This document shows, one piece after another, positions 50,521-59,796 of a stretch of DNA of 64,000 nucleotides; position 1 is the first letter of the stretch; every line of letters starts with the position of its first letter. The stretch covers positions 1 through 64,000 of the forward strand of contig CAZXGG010000001.1 in NCBI GenBank assembly GCA_964640125.1, written 5' to 3'. This stretch comes from G020353115 sp964640125. GTDB taxonomy: Bacteria; Bacteroidota; Bacteroidia; Bacteroidales; VadinHA17. The notes below the pieces were generated by a model, which saw nothing but the letters and a program-made list of their open reading frames with translations, was not told the DNA's origin and did not search any database. The translations under genes were made by a program, and so were the position numbers.

Positions 50521-51444
50521 TCAGTCGATCCCGGAATAATAACGGATCAATTTCCTTGTCTTTTTCCTGTTCATCGCATGCACCAGATAAAAAATTACAG
50601 ATGCGATGGGGGAAACCAGAAAAATAACAGTAAACAGGTAGTACTTAAACAGTTTCAACCAGGGGTCTCTTCCGGGATCCCCATAGGTTCCCTTTTTCAG
50701 TATAATCCTTGCCCAAATTTTGAACATCATATGGCCCCGCTTCTCAATACTGATCAGCACAGGATCTGGTGATACAGCGCCAAGTGCAACCCATTTCTCC
50801 TGTAATTCCTGATAATCGTTTCTCCTGCATGAATCGGCCAGAACTGTTCCATATTTTGAAGATTCCCGGACATCCGCTTCAGAGACTCCTGCCCGTGGAA
50901 AAAGTCTGCCCCATATTCCTTTCCCTTCTCTCTCTCCTTTCACCAGCCAGCGGATGATGGTAATGACACTGATTAAATTGGGGGCTTTATCGAGTAATAC
51001 AATATTCCCAACGAGAGTACCACCACCATTGCAAATTTTCTCCTTGACAACTTCATGCGCCATCACCCACATATTGCGGCTGCCAATAATGGTCACCACC
51101 GGTTTGCCCTGGAAAATTCTTTTGGCCTCATCGGACTGAAGAAATGAATGAACGGGTATGGAGGGAGAGAGGTACCAGATTTGATATGCCAGGATAATGA
51201 GATCGCAGTGCTCATCCGGGTTATGTTGAAGTGGTTCCAGCTCACAGGGTATCCCGGCAACCGATTCCGGAAAAGCCTGGAAAAACTGTTTTCCGCTCCA
51301 GGGAAAGGGAAAGGGATTTTTCGGTTTCAACTCTTCAAACTGCAGCATAAATTCTTCATCTTCTTTCAATGAAGATGTAACAGCATGTACTATCTCGGTT
51401 AATTGTCCGGTTTGCGAATAATAAATGACCAGGATTTTTTTCAT
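50521..51444 (-). CDS. darA: DarA-type aromatase/flavodoxin-like dialkylresorcinol enzyme
   Basis: A 307-aa protein with an N-terminal flavodoxin fold (ILVIYYSQTGQL is the FMN phosphate loop) and a C-terminal segment with two TMs (about 255-290), so it is likely membrane-associated. DarA proteins aromatise the DarB product to the dialkylresorcinol. It is 102 bases before DarB on the same strand, the order seen in flexirubin loci. No ACP gene fits in the gap. Confidence 0.8.
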   Translation of the reverse strand: MKKILVIYYSQTGQLTEIVHAVTSSLKEDEEFMLQFEELKPKNPFPFPWSGKQFFQAFPESVAGIPCELEPLQHNPDEHCDLIILAYQIWYLSPSIPVHSFLQSDEAKRIFQGKPVVTIIGSRNMWVMAHEVVKEKICNGGGTLVGNIVLLDKAPNLISVITIIRWLVKGEREGKGIWGRLFPRAGVSEADVRESSKYGTVLADSCRRNDYQELQEKWVALGAVSPDPVLISIEKRGHMMFKIWARIILKKGTYGDPGRDPWLKLFKYYLFTVIFLVSPIASVIFYLVHAMNRKKTRKLIRYYSGID

Positions 51445-51490
51445 ATTATTTTTTAATCGGTAATCGATTCAGTAGCTGTACTTCTGTTGG

Positions 51491-54400
51491 TTATCTTTCT
51501 TTACGTAATTTAATGTTTTCAAAATAGGTGATGACTTTACGCAACAGATCCATAATTAGGGTTAAATACAATACAATGGTGGTTAGCCATATAAAAAAGA
51601 GGTTGAACCATTTTGTTTCTATATATCTGCCGTTGATCATTTTATAGGGTGCATAAAAGTGTGCCCTGCCCACATTTGATTCGGGCATCATAAAAACCGG
51701 ATCTTTCTTCCTTACCAGGCGGTCATCCATTTCAACAATTTTATTTACTGCAGTTCGGTTGGTTACAAAATCCGCCAGTTTGTTGTTGTAATATTTTTGT
51801 TTAAACTGATACACTCCATTTGCTCCGAGAGAATCAACCAGTTTGTTATAAATATTATCCTTTCTGTTATTCGCTTCCTGGGCTATTTCAGAAAAGAATA
51901 GTTTTGCCAGGTTCAGGAATTCTGCTGTTTGTTCTCCAACTTCCGGAGTAAATCGATCAGGTGTTAAATCCTCAATTCCCTCATAGGGATAAAAATCATA
52001 GAACCGGTATAGTCGGTTCAATTCATTTTTTAATATGGTCAGGTTTCCGGCCAGCACGGACTTATTCTCTTCTTCCCCCATTGCTCGGAAACACTCCTCA
52101 ACTTTTATCTCAAGTTGTGGAACAAGGAAAGAGGTTACATAAGATGCTGAGCTGATGGTTTGTTCTGCTTCGAAAAATAATTTTTCAAATTTATTATTTT
52201 TAAACTGATCCACAGCCATTGCTTCATAAGCCCAACGGGTAGTCATGAGATCTCCCACAACGGGAACATATTCTTTGTGGGTCAGGCTTTTATGGAGGTC
52301 ATCAAAATGGATCATGGCTCCGCCCAACAACAATTGCGGGACCAAAATGAGCGGGATGAGAATATAAATTGACACTACAGAGTTCAGCCCGGCAGATATG
52401 TTTAACCCGATCATATTTCCGAAGCAGGATGTTGTGAAAAGGATTAGCCAGAATGAGAGTAGCATTCCTCTGATCTCCAGTACAGTATTTCCCACCAGAA
52501 CAAAACTAAGGGTCTGTATTGCGGATAACACGAACAGAGACATGATCTTCGAATTAAGGTAGGTGGTTCGGCTCAGGTTAAGGAACGATTCCCTCTCCAG
52601 AATTTTTCTGTCTCTTATGATTTCCTCTGCACTAACCGTGATTCCCATAAACAGGGCCACTACAATAGACATAAATAAAAACACCGGAAGGTTTTTGTTT
52701 TGTTCAAAGATATAACCGGCTTCTTCGACATACTTTGAAAAGTATCCCAGAATGAATGCCAGGAGTGGAGCTTCAAGGAAATTTATCAACAAGTATTGTC
52801 TATTGGTGATTTTCGAAAGCAGATTCCGAATTCCGAAGGTGAAGAATTGCTCTCCAACACTTGCTATTTTAAAATTACTTTTGGGTAATTTGTATTCTGT
52901 ATCATCAATGGTAATTTCGGAATCAATATTCTCCTGGTATTTTTGAAACCACTCCTCTGGTGATATCCTTCTGCCTTCCAGGGGATTGCCAAATTCATCG
53001 ATGTTTTTTGTCTCAATAATTTGTAATATTTGATCCGGATTTACATTTCCACAGGTAGGACATTCACTTTCGGCTGCATTGACCCGTGCACTGATCTTTT
53101 TAAAATAGACCACTGCATCGATTGGATTCCCCGAGTAAATGGGATACCCTTCTTTATCCAGAATCCATAACCGATCCAACATTTTAAAAATAGTTGAGGA
53201 TGGCTGGTGAATGTTCGCTATAACGAGTTTCCCCTTTTCGGTTTGCTTTTTCAATATACGGATCAGCTTTTCTGAATCACTGGAAGATAATCCGGAAGTG
53301 GGTTCATCGACAAACAAGACAGCCGGTTCCCGAATTAATTCCAACGCAATATTGAGTCTTTTTCTCTGCCCTCCACTAATGAATTTATTCAACGGGTTGC
53401 CAACAGGCAGGTCTTTTACTTCAAACAATTCAAGATCAATAAGAATTCGATGAATACTGTCTATAATTTCCTTTTTTGAAAAATCACTCAGGCACAATTT
53501 AGCATTATAATAGAGGTTCTGGAAAACTGTCAGTTCTTCAAACAGCAGGTCATCCTGAGGAACAAATCCCAAATAACTTTTCAGCCGGTTTCTGTATCTA
53601 TAAACATCATAACCATTGATCTTTACCGTCCCTCTGTCCGGTTTTTGTTTACCGCTCAGGATATTCAAAAGGGTTGTTTTCCCAACTCCACTTCCTCCCA
53701 TTATGCCGACCAACTGTCCTGTTTCTTCTGAAAAGTTGAAGGTATGTATCCCATTCTTGCTTTTCTTGAACCTGAATTCTATCTCTCTCCCGGAGAAAAC
53801 AACCTGAGGGGTTTTTCCCTCAACAAGAAATTTTTTAACGATATCACTGAAATAGATGGATTCTATATTGGGTCCTTTGATAATTGATCCATGGTTGAGG
53901 AAATGGGTGCGGGAGGATTCAATTTTATGCCCTTCCAGATAGAGGTTCAACTGTCCAAAGTAGCGCAAAACGTAGGAGTTGATGCTTTGAATGTATAGCA
54001 CCATTATTTTCCCGTATAGGTTCTCTTTATAGATATGCTTCTCTTCTGGTTCTTTCTTTTTTTTCTTATCCATAAACCAGGCAATATTCTCGGACCATTC
54101 CTTGATCTGGTTATCGATAATTAGGAGTTTATCCTTTTCAATTTTGCCTGATTCCGGTTCAAGAATAAAGGTTCGTATATTCATCAGTTCTGAATCGGAA
54201 ACGTTAAAGGTTCTGGCGACCGTTTCGATAAAATCATTCTCTTCGGGAGTCAAAACATTATCTTCATTCACGAACTCGATCAATTGAAGAAGGACAATGA
54301 TCCGTTCATCACGCAACAGGCCTTTTTTGATCTGCCGGCACACATTCGTTATTTGAAACGAAATGAGCGAATCACTTTCCTTTTGATCCTCCTTAACCTC

Positions 54401-54595
54401 AAAAAGAAGTTCTCTTTTATAAAAATCCAGGTAATTATTAAAAACCCGTAAATACTCTCCGGTTAATTCCTCGTTCAGATAACGTCTCAAATACATACTG
54501 ACGATAGCTCTTCCCCTTTCAGAGATTCCTTTTTTATTTACCATGGCAACAATGGCAAATAAATGAATCAGTGCATTCAGAATAGACTCACTCAT
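51491..54595 (-). CDS. ABCG-like ATPase/permease with N-terminal TerB-like domain
   Basis: A 1034-aa half-transporter. Residues 1-140 are helical and TerB-like (AIVSMYLRRYL, LSPEENDFI region). The ATPase follows (about 265-500) with GGSGVGKTT (Walker A), SGGQRKRLN (signature) and LFVDEPTSG (Walker B). An ABC2-type membrane part covers about 600-780 with several TMs, and a periplasmic or helical tail of about 170 residues precedes the last TM near 1000-1020. Nucleotide first, then membrane domain, is the ABCG order. It sits 46 bases before darA on the same strand, so it may share the locus, but it could belong with the next gene. Confidence 0.85.
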   Translation of the reverse strand: MSESILNALIHLFAIVAMVNKKGISERGRAIVSMYLRRYLNEELTGEYLRVFNNYLDFYKRELLFEVKEDQKESDSLISFQITNVCRQIKKGLLRDERIIVLLQLIEFVNEDNVLTPEENDFIETVARTFNVSDSELMNIRTFILEPESGKIEKDKLLIIDNQIKEWSENIAWFMDKKKKKEPEEKHIYKENLYGKIMVLYIQSINSYVLRYFGQLNLYLEGHKIESSRTHFLNHGSIIKGPNIESIYFSDIVKKFLVEGKTPQVVFSGREIEFRFKKSKNGIHTFNFSEETGQLVGIMGGSGVGKTTLLNILSGKQKPDRGTVKINGYDVYRYRNRLKSYLGFVPQDDLLFEELTVFQNLYYNAKLCLSDFSKKEIIDSIHRILIDLELFEVKDLPVGNPLNKFISGGQRKRLNIALELIREPAVLFVDEPTSGLSSSDSEKLIRILKKQTEKGKLVIANIHQPSSTIFKMLDRLWILDKEGYPIYSGNPIDAVVYFKKISARVNAAESECPTCGNVNPDQILQIIETKNIDEFGNPLEGRRISPEEWFQKYQENIDSEITIDDTEYKLPKSNFKIASVGEQFFTFGIRNLLSKITNRQYLLINFLEAPLLAFILGYFSKYVEEAGYIFEQNKNLPVFLFMSIVVALFMGITVSAEEIIRDRKILERESFLNLSRTTYLNSKIMSLFVLSAIQTLSFVLVGNTVLEIRGMLLSFWLILFTTSCFGNMIGLNISAGLNSVVSIYILIPLILVPQLLLGGAMIHFDDLHKSLTHKEYVPVVGDLMTTRWAYEAMAVDQFKNNKFEKLFFEAEQTISSASYVTSFLVPQLEIKVEECFRAMGEEENKSVLAGNLTILKNELNRLYRFYDFYPYEGIEDLTPDRFTPEVGEQTAEFLNLAKLFFSEIAQEANNRKDNIYNKLVDSLGANGVYQFKQKYYNNKLADFVTNRTAVNKIVEMDDRLVRKKDPVFMMPESNVGRAHFYAPYKMINGRYIETKWFNLFFIWLTTIVLYLTLIMDLLRKVITYFENIKLRKER

Positions 54596-54635
54596 TGGAT
54601 GATTGATTTACCCGCAGAACTGACAAGTAATATTA

Positions 54636-54668
54636 TAAAAAAAAGCCCACACACAAGCGCAGGCTTAA
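54636..54668 (-). terminator. Weak intrinsic terminator after the lipoprotein gene
   Basis: On the minus strand AAGCC pairs with GGCTT around a 14-base loop and is followed by a run of seven T. It begins about 20 bases after the lipoprotein stop codon. The short stem makes it a modest candidate. Confidence 0.55.
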
Positions 54669-54688
54669 GATTTTTTCCCGATGATCAA

Positions 54689-55534
54689 TCAGGTAATAAT
54701 TTCTTCACGGAGTGTTTCAACAGCAGATGAAATGTTATTGACCTGTTCTTCAGTCAGTGTATCTCCAATGGAATCGTATATTTCCTTTAACGGAGCAAGA
54801 TCATCAATGAATTCCTGTATAATTTGCTCGTCCTGATACTCTTCAAGCAGGGTGATCAATTGTTCAAGTGGTTCTTTTTGTTCATGAATGATCTTTACAA
54901 TGTCATAATTGTGGTATACGTTGGCCGAAACATGTGTTGTAAGGAACAGCCCTTCTACCCAGCTACCGCCGATCACCAACAGGGAGAGACTGGCTTTGCC
55001 GTTTCGGTTCAAAAAATCGTAGGTGTCATTAAAGGAATCGGTAATAATTTGAATCAATTCTTCTTTGTCATCCAGTTGTTTTTCGATGCTTTCCACCAAC
55101 GTTTCATTAAAGGCACTGGAAATTTGCAATTCATCGGTAAGCTTTTTTGTTGCCTCCAGAAAAAGCATCACTTCCTGTTTCATATGGTAGGTGCTTGCAT
55201 ATGCCAGGTCTGCACCATATACCCCCAGGTTCAGTGCTTTACTCCTCTCTGTAAAATAACGATCCACATTGTTTGCCGAATTTGAAATTCCCAGAATGTA
55301 TGAAATGCCTATATCGTTGAGCATTTGTGTTACTTCGAAAGAACTAGGGAGTGGAGCAATGAATTCTTCAACCTCTTTTTCGATGGCATCTTTCAGCATT
55401 GGCTGAAAGCGTTCTTTTTTATTCTCAGCATCTTCGCCAGTTGTTTTTCCTCTACAGCTGGTTAACAGGATAATCAAAAGGAGCAGTAAAATGCCGGAAA
55501 ATGATAAAGATGAAAATGAGGTGGACTTTTTCAT
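54689..55534 (-). CDS. Helical lipoprotein of unknown function
   Basis: A 281-aa protein with lipobox LTSC (Cys27) after a hydrophobic stretch. The mature part is acidic and largely helical (MLKDAIEKEVEEF, LEEYQDEQIIQEFIDDL), with a less charged stretch near SLLVIGGSWVEGLF. No family that I recognise. A -7 box lies 42 bases upstream. Its position before the TerB-ABCG gene with a terminator between suggests a separate transcript. Confidence 0.75.
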   Translation of the reverse strand: MKKSTSFSSLSFSGILLLLLIILLTSCRGKTTGEDAENKKERFQPMLKDAIEKEVEEFIAPLPSSFEVTQMLNDIGISYILGISNSANNVDRYFTERSKALNLGVYGADLAYASTYHMKQEVMLFLEATKKLTDELQISSAFNETLVESIEKQLDDKEELIQIITDSFNDTYDFLNRNGKASLSLLVIGGSWVEGLFLTTHVSANVYHNYDIVKIIHEQKEPLEQLITLLEEYQDEQIIQEFIDDLAPLKEIYDSIGDTLTEEQVNNISSAVETLREEIIT

Positions 55535-55568
55535 TTTTTTTGTTTTTAAGCGTTGTTTTAATCGGCAT

Positions 55569-55576
55569 CAAATATA
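55569..55576 (-). promoter_or_regulatory. -7 box of the lipoprotein gene
   Basis: TATATTTG on the minus strand matches TAnnTTTG exactly and lies 35-42 bases before the start codon. The -33 region has only TTC. Confidence 0.45.
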
Positions 55577-55623
55577 CAATAAAATCATTGTTCTGAAGAT
55601 ACCCTGATCCTAATTTTATGAAG

Positions 55624-57570
55624 CTAATAAATAGTTCGGTCACCCAAATCTTTGGAAAGTTGTTTTTTCAGGTTATTCAACATCATGTATTGTTCCTGCA
55701 ATCCTTCAATTTCTTCCGGATGATTTGTTTCCTGTGCTGTTTTTATCCGATTCTGAATCTCTTTGATCGCCAGGATAATGCGTTTATTTTTAAAGGCAGT
55801 CAATGTTTCCGGGAGTATCTCTCTCAGTTTCATATCTTCGGATTCGATATAGTTTTCGTGTTTTCTCCAGATCTTGCTAAGATCATAGGATATACTTAAT
55901 AAATCCGCACTGGTATCCCGGATGCTTTTATCCTGGTGGTGAATAAAGTATTTCTGGCCAATTGATTTTTTTTCTATCAGGTGGTGCTGGTACTCCTCAA
56001 ATATCTGTTTGAACACGGGATTATTCATTTCCAGTTCATCATTTATTATCTCATTAACAATAAATTCTGCAACGGTTGTCTGGATCTCTTTTTTTGCATC
56101 CCCTGAAGGTCGAATACGAAACTCCCTGTCTCCATAGTTCAGTAACAACCGGATAATCTCTTTTTCCTGTGCTTCAGTATCTTCAATGAAGGAGGTTTGT
56201 TGTTTTACTGGAATGGTTTGCGTGATTTGATTTTCGATCCTTCGAAGCCGTAAGTAGTTTTGTTCTGCAATTTTCCTTCTTGCTTTATTAATCTCCATGT
56301 AGAGGATTCCCTCCTCAACCTGTAACCAGTTGCTGCACTCTTTAATGTATTCAGAACGAGTGATACTATCGGGTATAACGGAAATGGTCTGCACAATATC
56401 ACGGATCAGATTGGCTCGTTCAACGGGATCTTTTTGCGCATCTTTCAGCAGGAGGCGGGTTTTAAAATGAATAAAATCCTGCTCATTTTCCTGAATGAAG
56501 CGTTGAAATTCCGATGAGCTAATTTTCCGGGAATAGGAATCCGGATCCTCACCATCGGGAAGCAATAATACCCTGACATTAAGGTTCTCTTGCAGTATGA
56601 GATCGATACCGCGAAGTGAAGCCTTTACACCTGCCTCATCACCATCAAATAGGATAACGACATTATTCGTAAATCGCTTGATCAATCGTATCTGCTCAAC
56701 GGTAAGTGCCGTGCCTGATGATGCAACAACATTTTCAACACCCATTTGATGGAGTGCCAGAACATCGGTGTACCCTTCCACCAAATAGCATTTATCCCCG
56801 GCCACCATTGATTTTTTCGCATGATAAATACCATATAATGCTTTACTCTTATGGTATAGTTCCGATTCCGGGGAATTGATGTATTTGGCTGCCTTGGGAT
56901 CTGCCTTCAGGATCCTTCCACCAAATCCTATTACTGCACCGGAAAGGCTGTGTATGGGGAAAATTATTCGACCTGCAAACCGGTCAAAGCTATAGGATTC
57001 TTTTTCTATGGTTAACCCTGATTTTACCAGGTATTCCTTTTTATACCCTGTTTTCAGGGCTGTTTTCGTGAATTCATCCTTTTTTTCAAGGCAATAACCC
57101 AGCTGGAATTTCTTCAGAAACTCGTGCCGGATCCCTCTTTCTTTAAAATAACTCAATCCGATTGCTATTCCTTCAACGCTATTGTGAAGAGTTTCCATAA
57201 AATATTTTTGAGCATAGGCAGAGACAACCTGTAGGCTTTCCCGCTCATTTTGCTGCTGAATTTCTTCCGGTGTTCGTTCTTTTTCAACAACCTCTATGTT
57301 GAATTTTTTTGCAAGAAATTTCAGCGCATCAGGGTAAGTCATGTGCTCATGTTCCATAATGAAGTTGACAACATTCCCTCCCTTTCCGCATCCAAAACAT
57401 TTATAGATTCCTTTTGAAGGTGAGACTGAAAATGAGGGTGTCTTCTCATTATGAAAGGGACACAATCCAAGGTAGTTTGTTCCCCGTTTCTTCAGGGTGA
57501 CAAAATCCTGAATTACGTCTACAATGTCTACCGTATTAAAAATCCTATCAATGGTTGTGGGATCGATCAT
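55624..57570 (-). CDS. dnaG: DNA primase
   Basis: Synthesises RNA primers for replication. The CHC2 zinc finger is CPFHNEKTP with CFGCGKGG (about 37-62). A TOPRIM domain follows near 265-345 (VEGYTDVLALHQ and LFDGDEAG). The C-terminal helicase-binding region is long and helical (about 430-640). The chosen start is ATG 57570 (MIDPTTIDRI, 648 aa), the usual opening of this family; a TTG 18 bases earlier is not preferred. It is divergent from the sirtuin gene. Confidence 0.95.
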   Translation of the reverse strand: MIDPTTIDRIFNTVDIVDVIQDFVTLKKRGTNYLGLCPFHNEKTPSFSVSPSKGIYKCFGCGKGGNVVNFIMEHEHMTYPDALKFLAKKFNIEVVEKERTPEEIQQQNERESLQVVSAYAQKYFMETLHNSVEGIAIGLSYFKERGIRHEFLKKFQLGYCLEKKDEFTKTALKTGYKKEYLVKSGLTIEKESYSFDRFAGRIIFPIHSLSGAVIGFGGRILKADPKAAKYINSPESELYHKSKALYGIYHAKKSMVAGDKCYLVEGYTDVLALHQMGVENVVASSGTALTVEQIRLIKRFTNNVVILFDGDEAGVKASLRGIDLILQENLNVRVLLLPDGEDPDSYSRKISSSEFQRFIQENEQDFIHFKTRLLLKDAQKDPVERANLIRDIVQTISVIPDSITRSEYIKECSNWLQVEEGILYMEINKARRKIAEQNYLRLRRIENQITQTIPVKQQTSFIEDTEAQEKEIIRLLLNYGDREFRIRPSGDAKKEIQTTVAEFIVNEIINDELEMNNPVFKQIFEEYQHHLIEKKSIGQKYFIHHQDKSIRDTSADLLSISYDLSKIWRKHENYIESEDMKLREILPETLTAFKNKRIILAIKEIQNRIKTAQETNHPEEIEGLQEQYMMLNNLKKQLSKDLGDRTIY

Positions 57571-57686
57571 GAATTGATAATGAGACAATTAAGATTTTCT
57601 ACTCTGCCTGCTAAATTTAACATTATTAAATGAAACCATCATCTCTTTCGTTTCAAATTTATTCCCCATTCCAATCCGGGTTTAGT

Positions 57687-57721
57687 TTTGCTTTCCATAT
57701 CAGGAAAATCTCTTATTTTTG
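57687..57721 (+). promoter_or_regulatory. Promoter of the sirtuin gene
   Basis: TTTG (57687-57690) and TATTTTTG (57714-57721) are 23 bases apart and match the Bacteroidota -33/-7 consensus exactly. The ATG is 12 bases after the box, a short leader. Confidence 0.6.
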
Positions 57722-57732
57722 TATCTGATACG

Positions 57733-58428
57733 ATGAAAAAACTTGTAGCATTAACCGGATCTGGCATCAGTGCGGAAAGTGGCCTGAAAACCTTTCGTGA
57801 AATGGGTGGTTTATGGGAAGAATATGATGTCATGGAAGTAGCCAGTCCTGAAGCCTGGGAAGCTAACATGGAGCTGGTATTACGTTTTTACAACGAACGG
57901 AGAAAGCAGTTATTGCAGGCTGAACCCAATCCGGGGCATTTGGGACTATCTGACCTGGAAAAGCATTTCGACGTTGATATTATCACGCAGAATGTAGATG
58001 ATCTTCATGAACGAGCTGGAAGTACAACAATTCTTCACCTGCACGGTGAATTGAAAAAAGTAAGAAGCACCGTTGATCCGAATCTTATCTATGAACTGGA
58101 TGGCTGGGAATTAAAAGCCGGCGACAAGTGTGAAAAAGGATTTCAGTTGCGCCCTCATATCGTCTGGTTTGGTGAACCGGTACCCGCTATTGAAAAGGCA
58201 GTAGAAATTGTTCAACAAGCGGATTTCTTTGCTGTTATTGGTACATCATTAGTCGTTTATCCCGCGGCAGGACTGATCCATTATGTTCCCACATCCGTTC
58301 CAATATATGTGATTGATCCAAATCCAGTACAAACACCCTATCACACAAACATTGAGTTCATCCAGGAAAAAGCAGGTGTGGGTGTAGGGCTGTTAAAAGA
58401 GAAATTGTTGGCACGTCTGAACGAATAG
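57733..58428 (+). CDS. cobB: NAD-dependent protein deacylase (sirtuin, class III)
   Basis: Removes acyl groups from lysines using NAD. GSGISAESGLKTFR is the NAD-binding opening, TQNVDDLHERAG the ribose site and HLHGEL carries the catalytic His. FYNERRKQ supplies the Tyr and Arg that favour succinyl or malonyl groups. Of the four zinc cysteines of typical sirtuins only one (DKCEKG) remains, a form seen in many Bacteroidota. The start at 57733 (231 aa) is chosen over 57688 because the earlier frame would begin inside the promoter. Confidence 0.92.
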   Translation: MKKLVALTGSGISAESGLKTFREMGGLWEEYDVMEVASPEAWEANMELVLRFYNERRKQLLQAEPNPGHLGLSDLEKHFDVDIITQNVDDLHERAGSTTILHLHGELKKVRSTVDPNLIYELDGWELKAGDKCEKGFQLRPHIVWFGEPVPAIEKAVEIVQQADFFAVIGTSLVVYPAAGLIHYVPTSVPIYVIDPNPVQTPYHTNIEFIQEKAGVGVGLLKEKLLARLNE

Positions 58429-58483
58429 GACGTTGATGCGACTGTTTTGATAAAAAAATCGTTATTCATAATTTCACGTTGAA

Positions 58484-59179
58484 CTAAGCCATTGCAAGGG
58501 TAACACAACTCACTTTCGTTCCCTCCACATGAAGAATAGCCCGTGCACACGCTTCCAGCGTAGATCCCGTGGTTATGACATCATCCACAACAAGAATGTG
58601 CCTGTTTTGGAGATTCCCGGGATGGCTTACCTGAAATATATTCTCAACATTTTTCCATCGCTCATACCGGTTCTTTTTTGTCTGTGATACTGTGTCCACA
58701 GCACGGTATACCGATTTTCTATCAAAGGGTTTTTCCATGCTCTCCGCTATTCCCCGTGCTATCCAGTCACTCTGGTTATATCCACGTTTTCTTTCTTTCC
58801 TGGGATGTAACGGAACGGGTAAAATCAAATCCACCCGATTATACAATCCCGATGCCTTTAACTCAGCCCCGTATATTCTTCCCAATTCAAAACCCAGCTC
58901 TTTTTGTCCCCTGTATTTTATTTTGTGTATCAGTACTTTAAACCGGCTACCCTTTTCAAAAAAATAGTAGGATGCTGCACTTTCTATATGAACCCTCCCC
59001 CAGAATAACCGCGATACCGGGTTATCTTTAAGAAAATGAAAATTTGTTTTTGGAATTTGATAGAGACAATGGGTACAGATCAGTGATTCGTTACGGTAGA
59101 GATTTTTACCGCAAACCACACAAAGAGAAGGATATAAGAGGCTTATAAAATCTTCTATTAGCCGGAATAAACCATTCAT
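58484..59179 (-). CDS. ComF-family phosphoribosyltransferase-like protein
   Basis: A 231-aa cytosolic protein. The N-terminal zinc ribbon has CVVCGKN and CTHCL. The PRTase loop is ILVVDDVITTGSTL near 200. ComF members act in DNA uptake or nucleotide salvage; here the precise role is not known. The gene is alone between two plus-strand genes. Confidence 0.88.
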   Translation of the reverse strand: MNGLFRLIEDFISLLYPSLCVVCGKNLYRNESLICTHCLYQIPKTNFHFLKDNPVSRLFWGRVHIESAASYYFFEKGSRFKVLIHKIKYRGQKELGFELGRIYGAELKASGLYNRVDLILPVPLHPRKERKRGYNQSDWIARGIAESMEKPFDRKSVYRAVDTVSQTKKNRYERWKNVENIFQVSHPGNLQNRHILVVDDVITTGSTLEACARAILHVEGTKVSCVTLAMA

Positions 59180-59256
59180 CTGAGGGCGTATGGCAAATGA
59201 TAGCTAAAATAATAATAAATAGCACATTATACCCCCTTTCCCTCTTTTTAAATGAC

Positions 59257-59264
59257 TATCTTTG
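59257..59264 (+). promoter_or_regulatory. -7 box of the rhodanese gene
   Basis: TATCTTTG matches TAnnTTTG exactly, 36 bases before the ATG at 59300. No clear -33 element. Confidence 0.45.
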
Positions 59265-59299
59265 ATTGAAATCCAGAAAAAACTGAAAAATACTTCACC

Positions 59300-59773
59300 A
59301 TGATCAGGGGTTGGTTTTCATCCTTTGGGATTATATCATTCTCTTTTATGCTCTTTGTTCTGTTCTCTCAGTTTACATTTTCCCAAACTGATCAAAAACG
59401 ATCATTTGTAGAGCTTGACTCCCATGAGTTTTACATTCAAATGAATTTAAAAGAGAATGTGGTTTTAATCGATGTCCGCACTGTTAAAGAATTTCAGAAG
59501 GAACGTATACACCTTGCTATCCTGGCAAGTAATAGCAACGTATTGTTTTCGATCGCTGACACCCTCGATCTTGAACAACCAATATTCATTTATTGTGAAG
59601 ATGAAGACCGGAGTATTACCGCCTGTACTTTTCTGATCGAACGGGGATTCAGAAACGTTTATATGCTGAAAGAGGGAATAAATGGATGGAAGAGACGAAA
59701 TCTGGAAATTGACGATTCCAGAATCAAGAGGAGAACATCAAGGATAAAAAGGGATTTCTCTGGTAATGATTAA
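59300..59773 (+). CDS. Exported rhodanese-like protein
   Basis: A 157-aa protein with an N-terminal hydrophobic signal ending near TFSQ. The rhodanese fold includes VVLIDVRTVKEFQ and the active-site loop YCEDEDRS (Cys followed by an Arg five residues later). GINGWKRR completes the domain. It would transfer sulfur or bind thiols in the periplasm. No sulfur genes are adjacent. Confidence 0.85.
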   Translation: MIRGWFSSFGIISFSFMLFVLFSQFTFSQTDQKRSFVELDSHEFYIQMNLKENVVLIDVRTVKEFQKERIHLAILASNSNVLFSIADTLDLEQPIFIYCEDEDRSITACTFLIERGFRNVYMLKEGINGWKRRNLEIDDSRIKRRTSRIKRDFSGND

Positions 59774-59796
59774 TGGGTCCATGTACCCTCTTTTAC

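Noticed and set aside
59772..59792. GGGT...ACCC stem followed by TTTT as a terminator between the rhodanese and SiaB-like genes
   Set aside because: The stem is only four pairs, too short to call a terminator.
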